Below the pieces are notes generated by a model. The model saw nothing but the letters and a program-made list of their open reading frames with translations. It searched no databases and was not told the origin of the DNA. From Candidatus Poseidoniaceae archaeon (GTDB lineage: Archaea > Thermoplasmatota > Poseidoniia > Poseidoniales > Poseidoniaceae): 64,000 bases of DNA. The translations under genes and the position numbers were made by a program. Position 1 is the first letter of the stretch; each line of letters opens with the position of its first letter. Positions 39,863-49,914 of the stretch are shown here, in pieces. The stretch covers positions 1-64,000 of the forward strand of contig JASLKG010000006.1 of assembly GCA_030747695.1 (NCBI GenBank), in the 5' to 3' direction.

Positions 39863-40795
39863 ATGGTGACCCGCCGCCAAGCCATAATCGGATTACTTGG
39901 CGTAACTTTACTTTGGGGCGGAACATTTGTTTGGATGAAACAAATATTGAATAATTTGGATGCAGAAATTATAGAATTTGGAAAGACAAGCATAATCTCT
40001 ACTATGGTTGCGGCGCGTTTTATAATCGCCTTTGTATTATTACTATTATTTTCAAAAAGAGCAAGAAAAGCATTACAATCTAAAGAAGCCTGGGAAGGGG
40101 GAGCAATCCTTGGAACGCTTATGTTTGCAGGTTATTTATTACAAATGATAGGTATAAACTCAGTATCACCTTCAGTATCTGCCTTTCTTACTTCCTTGTA
40201 TGTTGTATTTACAGCTATTCTGAGTACAAAAATTAGCGAACGCAAACCAACAAGAATGATGCTTACAGGAGTAATATTAGCAACCATCGGCGCCGGGTTT
40301 ATTGATGGCCCCCCACACATTGTTTGGGGTATAGGGGAAATTCTAACAGTAATTTGCGCCCTCTTTTTTGCTCTACACATTATCTATACAGATAAAATCA
40401 CAAAGAAAACAGATCCAATTTCAGTAACATCAACCTCTTTTGCAATATTAATAATCGAAGCATCAATTGTTAGTTTATTTTCAAGCAAAGACCTTTCAAT
40501 AATTCAAACTACCTGGAAAAGCGAAATAATAATTCCTCTTTTATTATTGGGAATTTTCGGATCATTATTTTGTATATTGATTCTTAATTTATTTCAAAAA
40601 CACCTCAATCCAACCCATGCAGCAATCATCTATTCCTTTGAACCAGTTTGGGCAACATTGTATGGTTGGTTTGAAGAATTAGTATCCATAACTCCTTGGC
40701 TTGGAATGGGATTATTGCTTTTAATTGGAAATATAATTGTAGAGCTTGACGAATCAAAATTATCTTATCGTAACGAGGAAGCAGGCCCAGAATAA
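39863..40795 (+). CDS. EamA/DMT-family transporter
   Basis: ~10 TM; LLGVTLLWGGTFVWMK; AAIIYSFEPVWATLYGW. Confidence 0.85.
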   Translation: MVTRRQAIIGLLGVTLLWGGTFVWMKQILNNLDAEIIEFGKTSIISTMVAARFIIAFVLLLLFSKRARKALQSKEAWEGGAILGTLMFAGYLLQMIGINSVSPSVSAFLTSLYVVFTAILSTKISERKPTRMMLTGVILATIGAGFIDGPPHIVWGIGEILTVICALFFALHIIYTDKITKKTDPISVTSTSFAILIIEASIVSLFSSKDLSIIQTTWKSEIIIPLLLLGIFGSLFCILILNLFQKHLNPTHAAIIYSFEPVWATLYGWFEELVSITPWLGMGLLLLIGNIIVELDESKLSYRNEEAGPE

Positions 40796-41220
40796 TCATA
40801 GAAAGAAACCATTGTTTGAGTGCTTGCAATTCCTCCAACTTTCGACAAACCATCCAATATTGCGTCGCCCAATGAATCCATAGAAGGGCTAACAACTTCG
40901 ATTAATAAATCCCAATCTCCCGCAACTACATTACATCTAACGACATATGGTAAGCTACAGATTTTTTGAGCAACATCTCTTCGATCTACATCACCTGTAT
41001 CACATCTAGCAAAGATAAAAGCACGTAATTCATAACCCCAGGCCCTAGCATCAATATCTACAGTATATCTACGAATGATACCTTCGCGTTTTAATTTAAC
41101 CATCCTATCATGAGTAGTTACTCTTGCAATTCCCATAGCTTCAGCCAATGAGGTAACAGACGCCCTACAATCTTCCTTTAACAATTCAATTAGTTTCAAA
41201 TCGTTAGAATCTAGTTTCAT
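40765..41220 (-). CDS. Lrp/AsnC-family transcriptional regulator
   Basis: N-terminal HTH DLKLIELLKEDCRASVTSLAEAMGIARVTTHDRMVKLKREGIIRRY plus RAM-like domain. Confidence 0.88.
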   Translation of the reverse strand: MKLDSNDLKLIELLKEDCRASVTSLAEAMGIARVTTHDRMVKLKREGIIRRYTVDIDARAWGYELRAFIFARCDTGDVDRRDVAQKICSLPYVVRCNVVAGDWDLLIEVVSPSMDSLGDAILDGLSKVGGIASTQTMVSFYDYSGPASSLR

Positions 41221-41368
41221 TATTTGGCCGAATAGAAGTTACATTATGAAAGATTCCGTCATATTGACGGATAAATAACACTATTTACCCCTATTTTCCG
41301 ACATCCGTCTAAAATATTAAGCGAATTGTTGATGTACGTAACCATCATACCGTTGTTTGGAGATATAT

Positions 41369-42538
41369 ATGTCCGACAAAAGGAGATTTTCAACAAACGC
41401 CGTACACGCTGGCACACAACACATCGAAGGAGCAGTAAATACTCCGATTTTCCAATCATCTACATACTATCTCACCGATGAAAGATACGCGGGATGGGCA
41501 GCAGGCGCCCAACACACCCTCCTCTATGCGCGCCTTTCCAGCGTTAATTCAGAGGCCGTAGTCCAGAAAATTTGCGCACTTGAAGGAGCCGAAGATGGAG
41601 AATTATTCGCTAGCGGAATGGCAGCAGTTTCCACCACATTGATGGGATTATTATCACAAGGCGATCATATTGTAGCTAGTTCTGACGTATATGGGGGCAC
41701 ATATGGTCTTATGACAGAAGAATTACCCAGATTTGGAATCTCTACAACGATGGCGGATATGCAAGACCCTGCATCATACGAAGCAGCCATTCAAGAAAAT
41801 ACCAAAATATTGTATATTGAAACAATTACAAATCCAGTGATTAAAATATGTGATGTTGAGGCAATGTCAGAAATTGCAAAGCGCCACGAATTATTGCTAG
41901 TTATTGACAACACATTCGCCTCCCCGTGGGGTTGCCAACCAATTTCAATGGGTGCCGATCTAGTAATCCATTCAACAACAAAATATCTTGGAGGGCATTC
42001 AGATATAGTTGGTGGAGCGGTGGTGGGAAGAGCAGAATTAATCGCTAAAATGTTCATTAAAAAAGTGCACTTTGGGGGCTCACCAGACCCACATAATTGC
42101 TATTTACTCGAACGTGGAATCCGTACACTTTCAGTACGTATGCCAAAACATTGTACTAATGCAGCAGAAATTGCAAAACGCCTCCAATCTCATAATTCGA
42201 TTGAAATAGTACACCACCCCTCTCTTCCTTCTCATCCTGATTATGAATTAGCAAAGCGTATAATTCCTAAAGGCACTGGTATGATTGCATTCACAGTAAA
42301 AGGAGGCGATAGCGCAGCATTAAAATTTATGAGAGGCTTAGATATAATATTTGAAGCAACAAGCCTAGGTGGGGTAGAAAGCCTTGTGGAATGCCCATTT
42401 AATTCGAGCCATATGTTTATTCCAGAAGAAGTTAGATATGCGGCAGGGCTTGGACCAGGATTTGTTAGGATTTCAATCGGCATTGAAGACATAGAAGATT
42501 TATGGGACGACATTTCACAAGCCCTCGCTAATGTTTAG
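41369..42538 (+). CDS. PLP-dependent trans-sulfuration enzyme (cystathionine gamma-synthase/lyase family)
   Basis: STTKYLGGHSDIVGG PLP-lysine motif; YARLSSVN; ATSLGGVESLVECP. Confidence 0.92.
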   Translation: MSDKRRFSTNAVHAGTQHIEGAVNTPIFQSSTYYLTDERYAGWAAGAQHTLLYARLSSVNSEAVVQKICALEGAEDGELFASGMAAVSTTLMGLLSQGDHIVASSDVYGGTYGLMTEELPRFGISTTMADMQDPASYEAAIQENTKILYIETITNPVIKICDVEAMSEIAKRHELLLVIDNTFASPWGCQPISMGADLVIHSTTKYLGGHSDIVGGAVVGRAELIAKMFIKKVHFGGSPDPHNCYLLERGIRTLSVRMPKHCTNAAEIAKRLQSHNSIEIVHHPSLPSHPDYELAKRIIPKGTGMIAFTVKGGDSAALKFMRGLDIIFEATSLGGVESLVECPFNSSHMFIPEEVRYAAGLGPGFVRISIGIEDIEDLWDDISQALANV

Positions 42539-42609
42539 TGAGGAATATCTTCAATAAAATAGCGCGCTTGAGACACGCAATAATAAGATTTAGACGTAAA
42601 TAAATTGAA

Positions 42610-44301
42610 TTACAACAAGTCATTTATTTGTCCACAAGATGAAATAAACGCCTTTAAAGCCGATTTATAATCGGCCTTTTCCCCATTTATCAAATCGTTA
42701 CCTGCCTGCCATACATCTTTTGCAGCAATACTCCAAGCATTTCCCTTATCTCTCGCATTAGGAGAAAATTGCCATTCTTGCCCTGAAGATCGATTAACCG
42801 AAACTAACCACGCCCATGCCGCAGCTTCCATTTCAATATCTTGTGTTTTTGTTAATGCTGTTTTTTCAGCTTTACCCACGCCTTCTACTAATCCAGTAAT
42901 TGTGAGGTCGTTAATCAATCCAACTGGACCATCAAGCTCTTCTTTTCGATATGGGAATAATTTAACCAACGATGTTTTTTCACGTTGTTTTTCTAAATTC
43001 TTTAAAAATTTACCAAAAGCACGCTTATTTTCGGATTGATCTTTCCACAACTCTTCAGCCTCAGCATCTCCTAAACCCATCGAAACCAAACCACTCATTC
43101 CATGGTCATCCCAAAGCGCAGAAAGAACATCATTACAAGAAGAGGCAGCAATTTCCAAAGCAGCACCGTCTCTTTCCACAATTTCCCCCTTTGCAGAAAT
43201 TCGCAAACCACTGCCTTCAGCACTCATCATTAACTCTAGAGCCAATTCCTTTTCAGCCTTTGAACCATTTAACTCTTGAACAGCATCATTGGCACTCTGA
43301 AACCACTTCTGCCCTACGATAAAACCTTCATCAAGGTGATGCAACACAGCTCCTTTCACACTATTTGCCACAAAACCTTCATTCAACGTTAAACCCATCC
43401 ACGCATCCAATATTCTATCCAATTGTTCTTGAGACGAATGCTCTTTGACACCATCAGGCAACCATACGGCTGTAGGCTTCATAATAGTTGATAGATTTGG
43501 AGGAAGCATCGATAAAGCCATTTCATGTGCAAAAGACGTTTTGCCTTTTATTGAATTTAAATCATCAAAACCAATCGCAACTTTGTCTCCATTAGTAAAA
43601 TTAAGCAACAGATAACCTTCCTCAGCCATTTCCTCATCATTAATTAGGCTATGATCCAACCCCTTAGTGCACCAAACCCCATCCTTTTCAGTAAAATCAA
43701 ATCTGGATTTATCTAATATTGATTCCAACCACCCATCAGGGATATCCGCTTTAGGCCCAGTACAAACAAAACCACCATGCCAGGAGAAAAAGAAATAACC
43801 TTTCCTAGCATGATCTTCCCAAGGAAGCATTCGTAACTTTGGCATATTGTGATTTTGAAGACCTGCTTGATATGCAACCTTGGCATCACCACGTCTAACA
43901 TAGGAAGCATTTCCAAATGAAGGAGATTTGTAATTTCCAACAGTAGTAATATCGGTTTCATGGGCAGCACGTAAGGAACCAGCTAAAGCCTTCCCAACCG
44001 GGTCCCCTCGTTTAGCCATCATACGTTTAGATAGCCATGCAACATCGTGCCGTTTGGCGAGAATTTTACTCAATTCTTTCAGGGTTTTTGTTACTGGATC
44101 GGTACGACCCCAACTTAATTTCCCAGTCCATAACATTCCAGGTAGTAATTTCTCTCCCTCCTCTAACAAACGGTCCAAATTTTTTCGAAGACGCTTTTGT
44201 GTGTATTCATCAGCCTGCTTTGTTCCACGCATACGCATACGCTGGCGTTTTTTCCCGGGAAACTCAACTTGGGCAGGCCTCGCCATATTATATCGCGACA
44301 C
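42610..44301 (-). CDS. Uncharacterised 563-aa protein
   Basis: Long ORF with coherent codon usage; basic N-terminus GKKRQRMRMRGTK; no recognised domain. Confidence 0.75.
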   Translation of the reverse strand: MSRYNMARPAQVEFPGKKRQRMRMRGTKQADEYTQKRLRKNLDRLLEEGEKLLPGMLWTGKLSWGRTDPVTKTLKELSKILAKRHDVAWLSKRMMAKRGDPVGKALAGSLRAAHETDITTVGNYKSPSFGNASYVRRGDAKVAYQAGLQNHNMPKLRMLPWEDHARKGYFFFSWHGGFVCTGPKADIPDGWLESILDKSRFDFTEKDGVWCTKGLDHSLINDEEMAEEGYLLLNFTNGDKVAIGFDDLNSIKGKTSFAHEMALSMLPPNLSTIMKPTAVWLPDGVKEHSSQEQLDRILDAWMGLTLNEGFVANSVKGAVLHHLDEGFIVGQKWFQSANDAVQELNGSKAEKELALELMMSAEGSGLRISAKGEIVERDGAALEIAASSCNDVLSALWDDHGMSGLVSMGLGDAEAEELWKDQSENKRAFGKFLKNLEKQREKTSLVKLFPYRKEELDGPVGLINDLTITGLVEGVGKAEKTALTKTQDIEMEAAAWAWLVSVNRSSGQEWQFSPNARDKGNAWSIAAKDVWQAGNDLINGEKADYKSALKAFISSCGQINDLL

Positions 44302-44316
44302 ACAACTCCTTGTTCA

Positions 44317-45162
44317 TTACTTCGTCCATCTATGTAGGGCCGCTTTCTCAGTATCTGTTAGTTTGGATGGTATAATGAGGCAATGTAATCGCCCTTCTTT
44401 TGCTGAATGCAAATCCTTTAATTTCAGGTAAGTTATAGATTGATCATCCGTTCCCATATCAGTGCATAAAATGACAGGTAAATTTGTAATATCAGAGCAC
44501 ACTTCTTTAAACGCCCCAATTTCCATATTCCATAGAGCATCACTTATTTCCCAACTGTCAATATTCTCCATTATTTTTTCTGACATTAACATAACAGCAT
44601 CAGCAGCATCGGCTGGTTGCATAGGACACTGCTCCCCAACTCCTTCACCTGTAGGATCTAAATCTAACAAAACAAGAGTATGTAATCCCTGACACCTATT
44701 CATTGCTATTGTTTCTAAAGGAGACGTAGGAACCCATCCTCTATATGGATAAGTAATTGTGGTTTGCCTCCCAAATTTGTAATTTGAAAGACCAACTGCT
44801 CCAGTCACAACTCCAGTAATTGAAATCCCATGAATTACCTTACAATCAATTCCAGCATCTTGCGCTTGCAATTGTAAATCAACATGCGTTGTAGCTTGCA
44901 AAGGATCCCCTACAACCAATAGTGCAACTACACATTCCTTAGCCAAATTTAGCAATTCAACCGGTTCTTCAACATCTGGACGCATGACTTTATCGATGTC
45001 TCCAACTTCCTTTTCTAATTCCACAAAATGTTCTGCAGACCAAAGTGCAGTATATCCCTCAAACTTCCTAATATCAGCAGATTTTGCAGCACTTAATGCT
45101 TCCATCGTCATATTGGAAACACCCCCAAGACCGATACCAACCAATACCAAACCAGCCGCCAT
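44317..45162 (-). CDS. dph5: Diphthine synthase
   Basis: GLVLVGIGLGGVSNMTMEAL, VVGDPLQATTH, HGISITGVVTGAVGLSNYKFG, TITYPYRGWVPTSP. Confidence 0.93.
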   Translation of the reverse strand: MAAGLVLVGIGLGGVSNMTMEALSAAKSADIRKFEGYTALWSAEHFVELEKEVGDIDKVMRPDVEEPVELLNLAKECVVALLVVGDPLQATTHVDLQLQAQDAGIDCKVIHGISITGVVTGAVGLSNYKFGRQTTITYPYRGWVPTSPLETIAMNRCQGLHTLVLLDLDPTGEGVGEQCPMQPADAADAVMLMSEKIMENIDSWEISDALWNMEIGAFKEVCSDITNLPVILCTDMGTDDQSITYLKLKDLHSAKEGRLHCLIIPSKLTDTEKAALHRWTK

Positions 45163-45199
45163 ACTCAAACCACCGACGCGTGTGCCCCTTCCGAGCAAC

Positions 45200-46231
45200 A
45201 TGCGACATTTGAGCGTGCCGAGCAAGAAAACAGCATCTGTAAGGGAGTATTTAACCACCCAAGGATGGCTTGCAGAAGGTTACGGAATTCAAAGTATAGG
45301 AGATAATCGAGCAATACCTCTGAATGACAAAGCACCACAATCAATTAAGAAGTATAAACAAATCACATTATCACCCTTGTCTCCACCTCCTAAACATTGG
45401 ACAGAAAGACTAGATCTAGAGCTCTTTACCGAATACAAAGAGTATTGGCCAATGAGTCATGATCAAATTGGAGACATCATAATTTTGAAATTACCTAGTG
45501 AAATTATAGATTTTGGAAATACAATAGGGGAGGCAATATTGCAACAATTTCCCAATATGCGAGTAGTTTGCGCGGATAAAGGAGTAACGGGCAAATTCCG
45601 CGTTAGAGACTTACAAATACTTTCGTCAAGAAATAAACAAACAACGGAGACAATAGTTCGGGAGAATGGAAATGAAATGATAGTTAACCCTAGTGTTGCG
45701 TATTATTCTCCACGATTAGCAAATGAACGACTCTTAACTGTAGAATCAGCTAAGAAATTAAAGAATCGTTTAGGTAGGCCATTAGATGTGTGTGATCCTT
45801 ATGCAGGAGTTGGACCATCATTAGTTACTTTACTTTCTGAAAAAGGATTGACAAACAAAATATACGGAAGCGATCTAAATCCTGCTGCAGTACCAATTCT
45901 CAAACAAAACATCGGAAACCACTGGGCTGAATGTAGAGATGCCAGAGATTTATCAAAGGAACACCCACAGTGTGCCGATTTATTATTAGTTAATTTACCC
46001 CATGAAAGCATCAACCACTTGTCAAAATTAATTGGATTATTGAAAAAAAACCAAGAGACAGTAATTAGAGGCTGGGCGATAATCGATAATGAATCAATAG
46101 ATACGACTAAACAAAAACTTGAAAAAATATTAGATGAATATATAATAAACGACATAACAATTTCACCTTCAAAATCTTATTCCCCAAAGGAATCATACGC
46201 TTCATTTGAAATTTCTTTAACCATCAATTAA
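45200..46231 (+). CDS. Trm5/TYW2-family tRNA methyltransferase
   Basis: QIGDIIILKLP, KFRVRDLQIL, NPSVAYYSPRLANER, CDPYAGVGP, SDLNPAAV, LLLVNLPHESI. Confidence 0.83.
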   Translation: MRHLSVPSKKTASVREYLTTQGWLAEGYGIQSIGDNRAIPLNDKAPQSIKKYKQITLSPLSPPPKHWTERLDLELFTEYKEYWPMSHDQIGDIIILKLPSEIIDFGNTIGEAILQQFPNMRVVCADKGVTGKFRVRDLQILSSRNKQTTETIVRENGNEMIVNPSVAYYSPRLANERLLTVESAKKLKNRLGRPLDVCDPYAGVGPSLVTLLSEKGLTNKIYGSDLNPAAVPILKQNIGNHWAECRDARDLSKEHPQCADLLLVNLPHESINHLSKLIGLLKKNQETVIRGWAIIDNESIDTTKQKLEKILDEYIINDITISPSKSYSPKESYASFEISLTIN

Positions 46232-46271
46232 TGGGCGGCACAATCATCTATTGTTTCTTCTTGGGCACTCC

Positions 46272-46394
46272 ATGCTCGGACGTGTAAAGTGTGATTGCGG
46301 AGCCGAAATAGATATCTCGGGAGCAATTCCTCGTAAAAAGGGGATAAATGTTTACTGCAAAGTATGTGGAACGGTTTCAAATCACAACGAATAA
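46272..46394 (+). CDS. 40-aa zinc-ribbon microprotein (absent from the ORF track)
   Basis: ATG...TAA encodes MLGRVKCDCGAEIDISGAIPRKKGINVYCKVCGTVSNHNE with CxC/CxxC pairs. Confidence 0.65.
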   Translation: MLGRVKCDCGAEIDISGAIPRKKGINVYCKVCGTVSNHNE

Positions 46395-46398
46395 GTCA

Positions 46399-47400
46399 TT
46401 AGTCGCGTTTGAATAATGCAACAACAAAACAAATCAGCATTATTTCAACCACACCTAACGGGTAGGGCAAAGAACCATCATCGTCATTTTCGTTAAGTGA
46501 CACCCCAGTTTCTTCAATATAATCATCATCCATTATCATAAACCAATCCAAATCTCTTGGCAAATCCCCAGTTAGGAATTCATGTCCGTCTTGATTAATC
46601 AAGAAATCATCTTCTATCCTAATACCAAACCAACCATCATGGTAAATCCCAGGCTCTACTGTAACAGCATCATATGCCATTAACAATTGCTGATTGTAAG
46701 AGAGTCCAAACAAAGGATCAGACGAGCCAGAAGAAAGTAGCGGGGGTTCATGAACACATACACCAAAACCATGTCCTAAACTATGGATAAATTTGTCACC
46801 ATAACCTTGCTCTTCAATATGTGTTCTCGCAATATCATCCGGAACCCATGCAGGGGTTCCAGCTTCAATTACTGGAAAAGTAAGATTTTGAGCATCATAT
46901 ACGGCCATATATGACGAGATAATTGTATCATTCGTAGTTCCTCCAATCACATAAGTTCGTGTAACATCACTTACCCAATCGTTCACTCGCGCACCCAAAT
47001 CAACAACAACAACATCTCCAATTTCTACAATTTTAGGCCCAGCGCCTTTATTTTCAGGGTCGCCATGAGGAATAGCTCCATTGGAACCTGATGCAATAAT
47101 TGTATCAAAAGAAGGCCAATTAGGATTAGAACCATTTTCAATCATTGCCCGATCAACTTCGTCAGCGATTTCGCGTTCAGTTAGGTTTTCTCCCATCAAT
47201 ACTTTCCATAACATGTGCCTTGCAGTCTCTTGTCCAATACCAGCCAATCTCGTTGATTCGCGAATAGATTCATCTTTATCGGGAGAAATACCAGTTGGTG
47301 AGGGGAAGTAACCATTCAACGCCCTTGCAACCTCCGTTTCGCATGCAATTGCCATGGGGCAGAGCATGATGATTACGAAACCCCATGCAATAACGCGCAT
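46399..47400 (-). CDS. Secreted, C-terminally anchored M24-family Xaa-Pro aminopeptidase-like protein
   Basis: Signal peptide MRVIAWGFVIIMLCPMAIA; VVVDLGARVNDWVSDVTRTY, HSLGHGFGVCVHEPP, TVEPGIY; C-terminal TM then KRD. Confidence 0.88.
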   Translation of the reverse strand: MRVIAWGFVIIMLCPMAIACETEVARALNGYFPSPTGISPDKDESIRESTRLAGIGQETARHMLWKVLMGENLTEREIADEVDRAMIENGSNPNWPSFDTIIASGSNGAIPHGDPENKGAGPKIVEIGDVVVVDLGARVNDWVSDVTRTYVIGGTTNDTIISSYMAVYDAQNLTFPVIEAGTPAWVPDDIARTHIEEQGYGDKFIHSLGHGFGVCVHEPPLLSSGSSDPLFGLSYNQQLLMAYDAVTVEPGIYHDGWFGIRIEDDFLINQDGHEFLTGDLPRDLDWFMIMDDDYIEETGVSLNENDDDGSLPYPLGVVEIMLICFVVALFKRD

Positions 47401-47470
47401 ATTACCCCCTAACAGCCACCCCTCAAGAACCATTCGTGCAATAATAAATACGAGTAAAAGGGCAATAGAG

Positions 47471-47542
47471 CGCCCGCGCCGGGAATCGAACCCGGGTCGA
47501 GGGATCGACAACCCCTCATGATAACCGCTACACCACGCGGGC
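47471..47542 (-). tRNA. tRNA-Asp (anticodon GTC)
   Basis: Reverse complement GCCCGCGTGGTGTAGCGGTTATCATGAGGGGTTGTCGATCCCTCGACCCGGGTTCGATTCCCGGCGCGGGCG, 72 nt, anticodon loop TTGTCGA. Confidence 0.96.
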
Positions 47543-47604
47543 AGCAGGTCGCCGAGCGGTAACCGCTATTTAAGCCGCACTCAGTGGCCTCTCCGGTGGG
47601 ACAT

Positions 47605-49005
47605 ATGCCGGGGCCGAAAACATCAGCAAAAAAGGCACGAGAGGAAGCCAATCAGGCCGCAGCAGACAACATGTTTGGCGGCGCGTTTGGAGACATTGAG
47701 GAAATATCCTCCCCGGAACCAGAAATTATAACAGAAACCCCAGAAGAAACCCAAGAAGAATCCGCGGAAGAACTTACAGAAGAAGAATCTTCTGAAGAAG
47801 AATCTACAGAAGAACCCGAAGAAGAACCTTCTGAAAAATCAAAATCCCTCTCTGGCCCTCCGCCAGGCCCATCATCAGGACCACCATCAGGACCACCATC
47901 AGGACCACCATCAGGGCCACCATCAGGACCACCATCAGGACCACCATCAGGACCACCATCAGGACCACCATCAGGACCACCATCAGGACCACCATCAGGA
48001 CCACCATCAGGACCCCCTTCAGAATCAAAACAAGAAAACAAATCTGAATCAGCCGAAGAAGAACCCGAAGAAGAACCTGAAGAAAAACCTGAAGAAGAAC
48101 CTGCAGAAGAACCCGAAGAAAAACCTACAGAAGAACCTACAGAAGAACCTGAAGAAGCACCTGAAGAAGAACCTGAAGAAGAACCTGCAGAAGAACCTGA
48201 AGAAGAACCTGAAGAAGAACCTGCAGAAGAACCCGAAGAAGAATCCCAAACAAAAGACAAACCAAATCTTGCAAAGGCTGCACAAAAAGAAGTTGCCCGC
48301 CTTTCCGGAGAAGTAGCAAGTTTGAGAAAATCCTTAGCGGGCGCCGCTGAAGTGATAGAGGAATTAGAAGAACAACCAATGCCTCCTGCAGTATTTGCAG
48401 ACATAGTTGTTCCAGACCATTTGGTTGCAGATATAGCCCGTCTTGCCCGCCAACTAGATCGGGAACTTTTGATTCGAGCAAACATGGGCTCCATTACGAT
48501 GTTACATCCAGGCATGCCTGGTGTAATGATTGGAACGCGAGAGGGCTGTTTACTTCCGAGATTAAATGAAAGAGATCTGATTGGTGGTAGATTAGGACAA
48601 GGCGCGCCAGAAGGCGCCCCTCCAGATTGGAGAGTCCTAGAAGTTCTTTTAGCCTCAATTTCTTTGGAAACCGGAGGCCCAGCAGCTTGTATTCACATGC
48701 AAGGAGCATTCACTACAGCAGCCAGTTGTGAAAAGGACCTGGTTTTGTGCACTCCAATTGATGAAGCAGGTAAAAAGCACTTAGGCAAGATAATAATTGT
48801 AGATCCTGACGACGACAATCCTGACGATTTCTTAAGACAAACGGCTGAGGCTTTGAAAATGGGAGGCAATAAATGTGTAGTAATTAGAGGTCATGGCGCA
48901 TATTGCGTAGGATCCGATTTAGATGATGCATGGGCAATCACTGCAATGTTGGAACATAGTATGAAAATAGTATTACTAGCACGACAAGCAAATCTGAAAG
49001 TATGA
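47605..49005 (+). CDS. Low-complexity (GPPS)n/(EEP)n protein with C-terminal class II aldolase/adducin-like domain
   Basis: C-terminal region with GSITMLHPGMPGVMIGTREGCLLPRLNERDLIGG, ACIHMQGAFTTA, VVIRGHGAYCVGSDLDDAWAITAMLEHSMKI; tandem repeats in the N-terminal half. Confidence 0.75.
   Translation: MPGPKTSAKKAREEANQAAADNMFGGAFGDIEEISSPEPEIITETPEETQEESAEELTEEESSEEESTEEPEEEPSEKSKSLSGPPPGPSSGPPSGPPSGPPSGPPSGPPSGPPSGPPSGPPSGPPSGPPSGPPSGPPSESKQENKSESAEEEPEEEPEEKPEEEPAEEPEEKPTEEPTEEPEEAPEEEPEEEPAEEPEEEPEEEPAEEPEEESQTKDKPNLAKAAQKEVARLSGEVASLRKSLAGAAEVIEELEEQPMPPAVFADIVVPDHLVADIARLARQLDRELLIRANMGSITMLHPGMPGVMIGTREGCLLPRLNERDLIGGRLGQGAPEGAPPDWRVLEVLLASISLETGGPAACIHMQGAFTTAASCEKDLVLCTPIDEAGKKHLGKIIIVDPDDDNPDDFLRQTAEALKMGGNKCVVIRGHGAYCVGSDLDDAWAITAMLEHSMKIVLLARQANLKV
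47878..48021 (+). repeat. 12-bp tandem repeat ggaccaccatca (about 12 units) encoding GPPS
   Basis: 11 near-identical units at 47878-48009 plus a diverged 12th (ggacccccttca). Confidence 0.97.
48052..48246 (+). repeat. Glu/Pro repeat region (EEPEEEPAEEP type)
   Basis: Repeated gaagaacct/gaagaagaacct units. Confidence 0.92.
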
Positions 49006-49009
49006 ATTA

Positions 49010-49600
49010 TTATTCTGATTTAGCATTTCTACATATTTCAACAAAGTTTTCAAACATTTCTTTACCAAATTCAGAATCATTAACTTCTGGATGAAATTGT
49101 AGACCAAACCGATCTCCAGCATTATTTTCCATGCCCTGTACCTCACATGAAGAACTTGAAGCAGTAATAAAGAAATTATCAGGTACGATATGCACCTCGT
49201 CGTTATGACTTTCCCAGACAATTTGATTTTCAGCAGTTCTAGCAAAAATCTTACCACCTCCATTTCGCAATGTTATGTTCATTGCACCAAATTCTGGCTT
49301 TGGAGCTTCTCGAGCATCCCCCCCATAATATCGAGCCATAAATTGATGTCCAGCACAAATCCCCAATATAGGAATGTTAAGTTTAAGAAATTCTGCACAA
49401 TTCCCTAATTCTCCAGTAAGGCCAACGCGAGCAGCCCCTCCAGACAAGATTAAACCGTCCAGATTCCGCAGATTTTCAATAGGGGTATTATTTTCTACAA
49501 TTTTAGTATCAACACCAAGATACCTTAGCATACGCCATTCGCGATGGGTCCATTGCCCTCCATTATCAATTACATCGATAATCAAAGGTGAAACTCCCAT
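49010..49600 (-). CDS. guaAA: GMP synthase glutamine amidotransferase subunit
   Basis: ILGICAGHQFMARYYGG, SHNDEV, GLQFHPEV; amidotransferase domain only. Confidence 0.9.
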   Translation of the reverse strand: MGVSPLIIDVIDNGGQWTHREWRMLRYLGVDTKIVENNTPIENLRNLDGLILSGGAARVGLTGELGNCAEFLKLNIPILGICAGHQFMARYYGGDAREAPKPEFGAMNITLRNGGGKIFARTAENQIVWESHNDEVHIVPDNFFITASSSSCEVQGMENNAGDRFGLQFHPEVNDSEFGKEMFENFVEICRNAKSE

Positions 49601-49695
49601 AATTTTCTCTCACCGCGCGCCACTCATGAACATTGCTTGTTAGAAAGGACACCTTCAAAGAGGAGAGGACGGTCGCGGGGGCAGGAGCGAGAACT

Positions 49696-49863
49696 ATGGC
49701 TGACAATACAGTTGACTATAAGTGCGCAAATTGCGGACAAATTCAGAACTTCACACGTGATCGTGACGGTAAGTGGCAGCCGGCAATGACGTGCAAAATC
49801 TGCGGGACTCGCATTTTCGTAAAACTACGAAGAACCTCTCATAAGATTCTTGATGCAGAGTAA
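49696..49863 (+). CDS. rpoP: DNA-directed RNA polymerase subunit P (Rpb12-like)
   Basis: YKCANCGQIQNF...MTCKICGTRIFVKLRRTSHKILDAE, 55 aa. Confidence 0.82.
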   Translation: MADNTVDYKCANCGQIQNFTRDRDGKWQPAMTCKICGTRIFVKLRRTSHKILDAE

Positions 49864-49914
49864 TTGAAAATCAAACCGTGTGGTTGAAAGACCGCATGTT
49901 GGTTACTAAGTTCA

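Noticed and set aside
44984-45199. Upstream extension of the Trm5-like ORF
   Set aside because: Overlaps the start of dph5 in antisense; ATG at 45200 gives a sensible divergent arrangement.
47878-48021. Regular repeat array considered as a CRISPR
   Set aside because: 12-bp units with no spacers, in frame with a coding sequence.
47652-48515. 287-aa minus-strand ORF (SSGSSSG / GGPDGGPD repeats) and other antisense ORFs at 47804-48481
   Set aside because: Mirror image of the plus-strand GPPS/EEP tandem repeats; low-complexity DNA lacks stops on the opposite strand.
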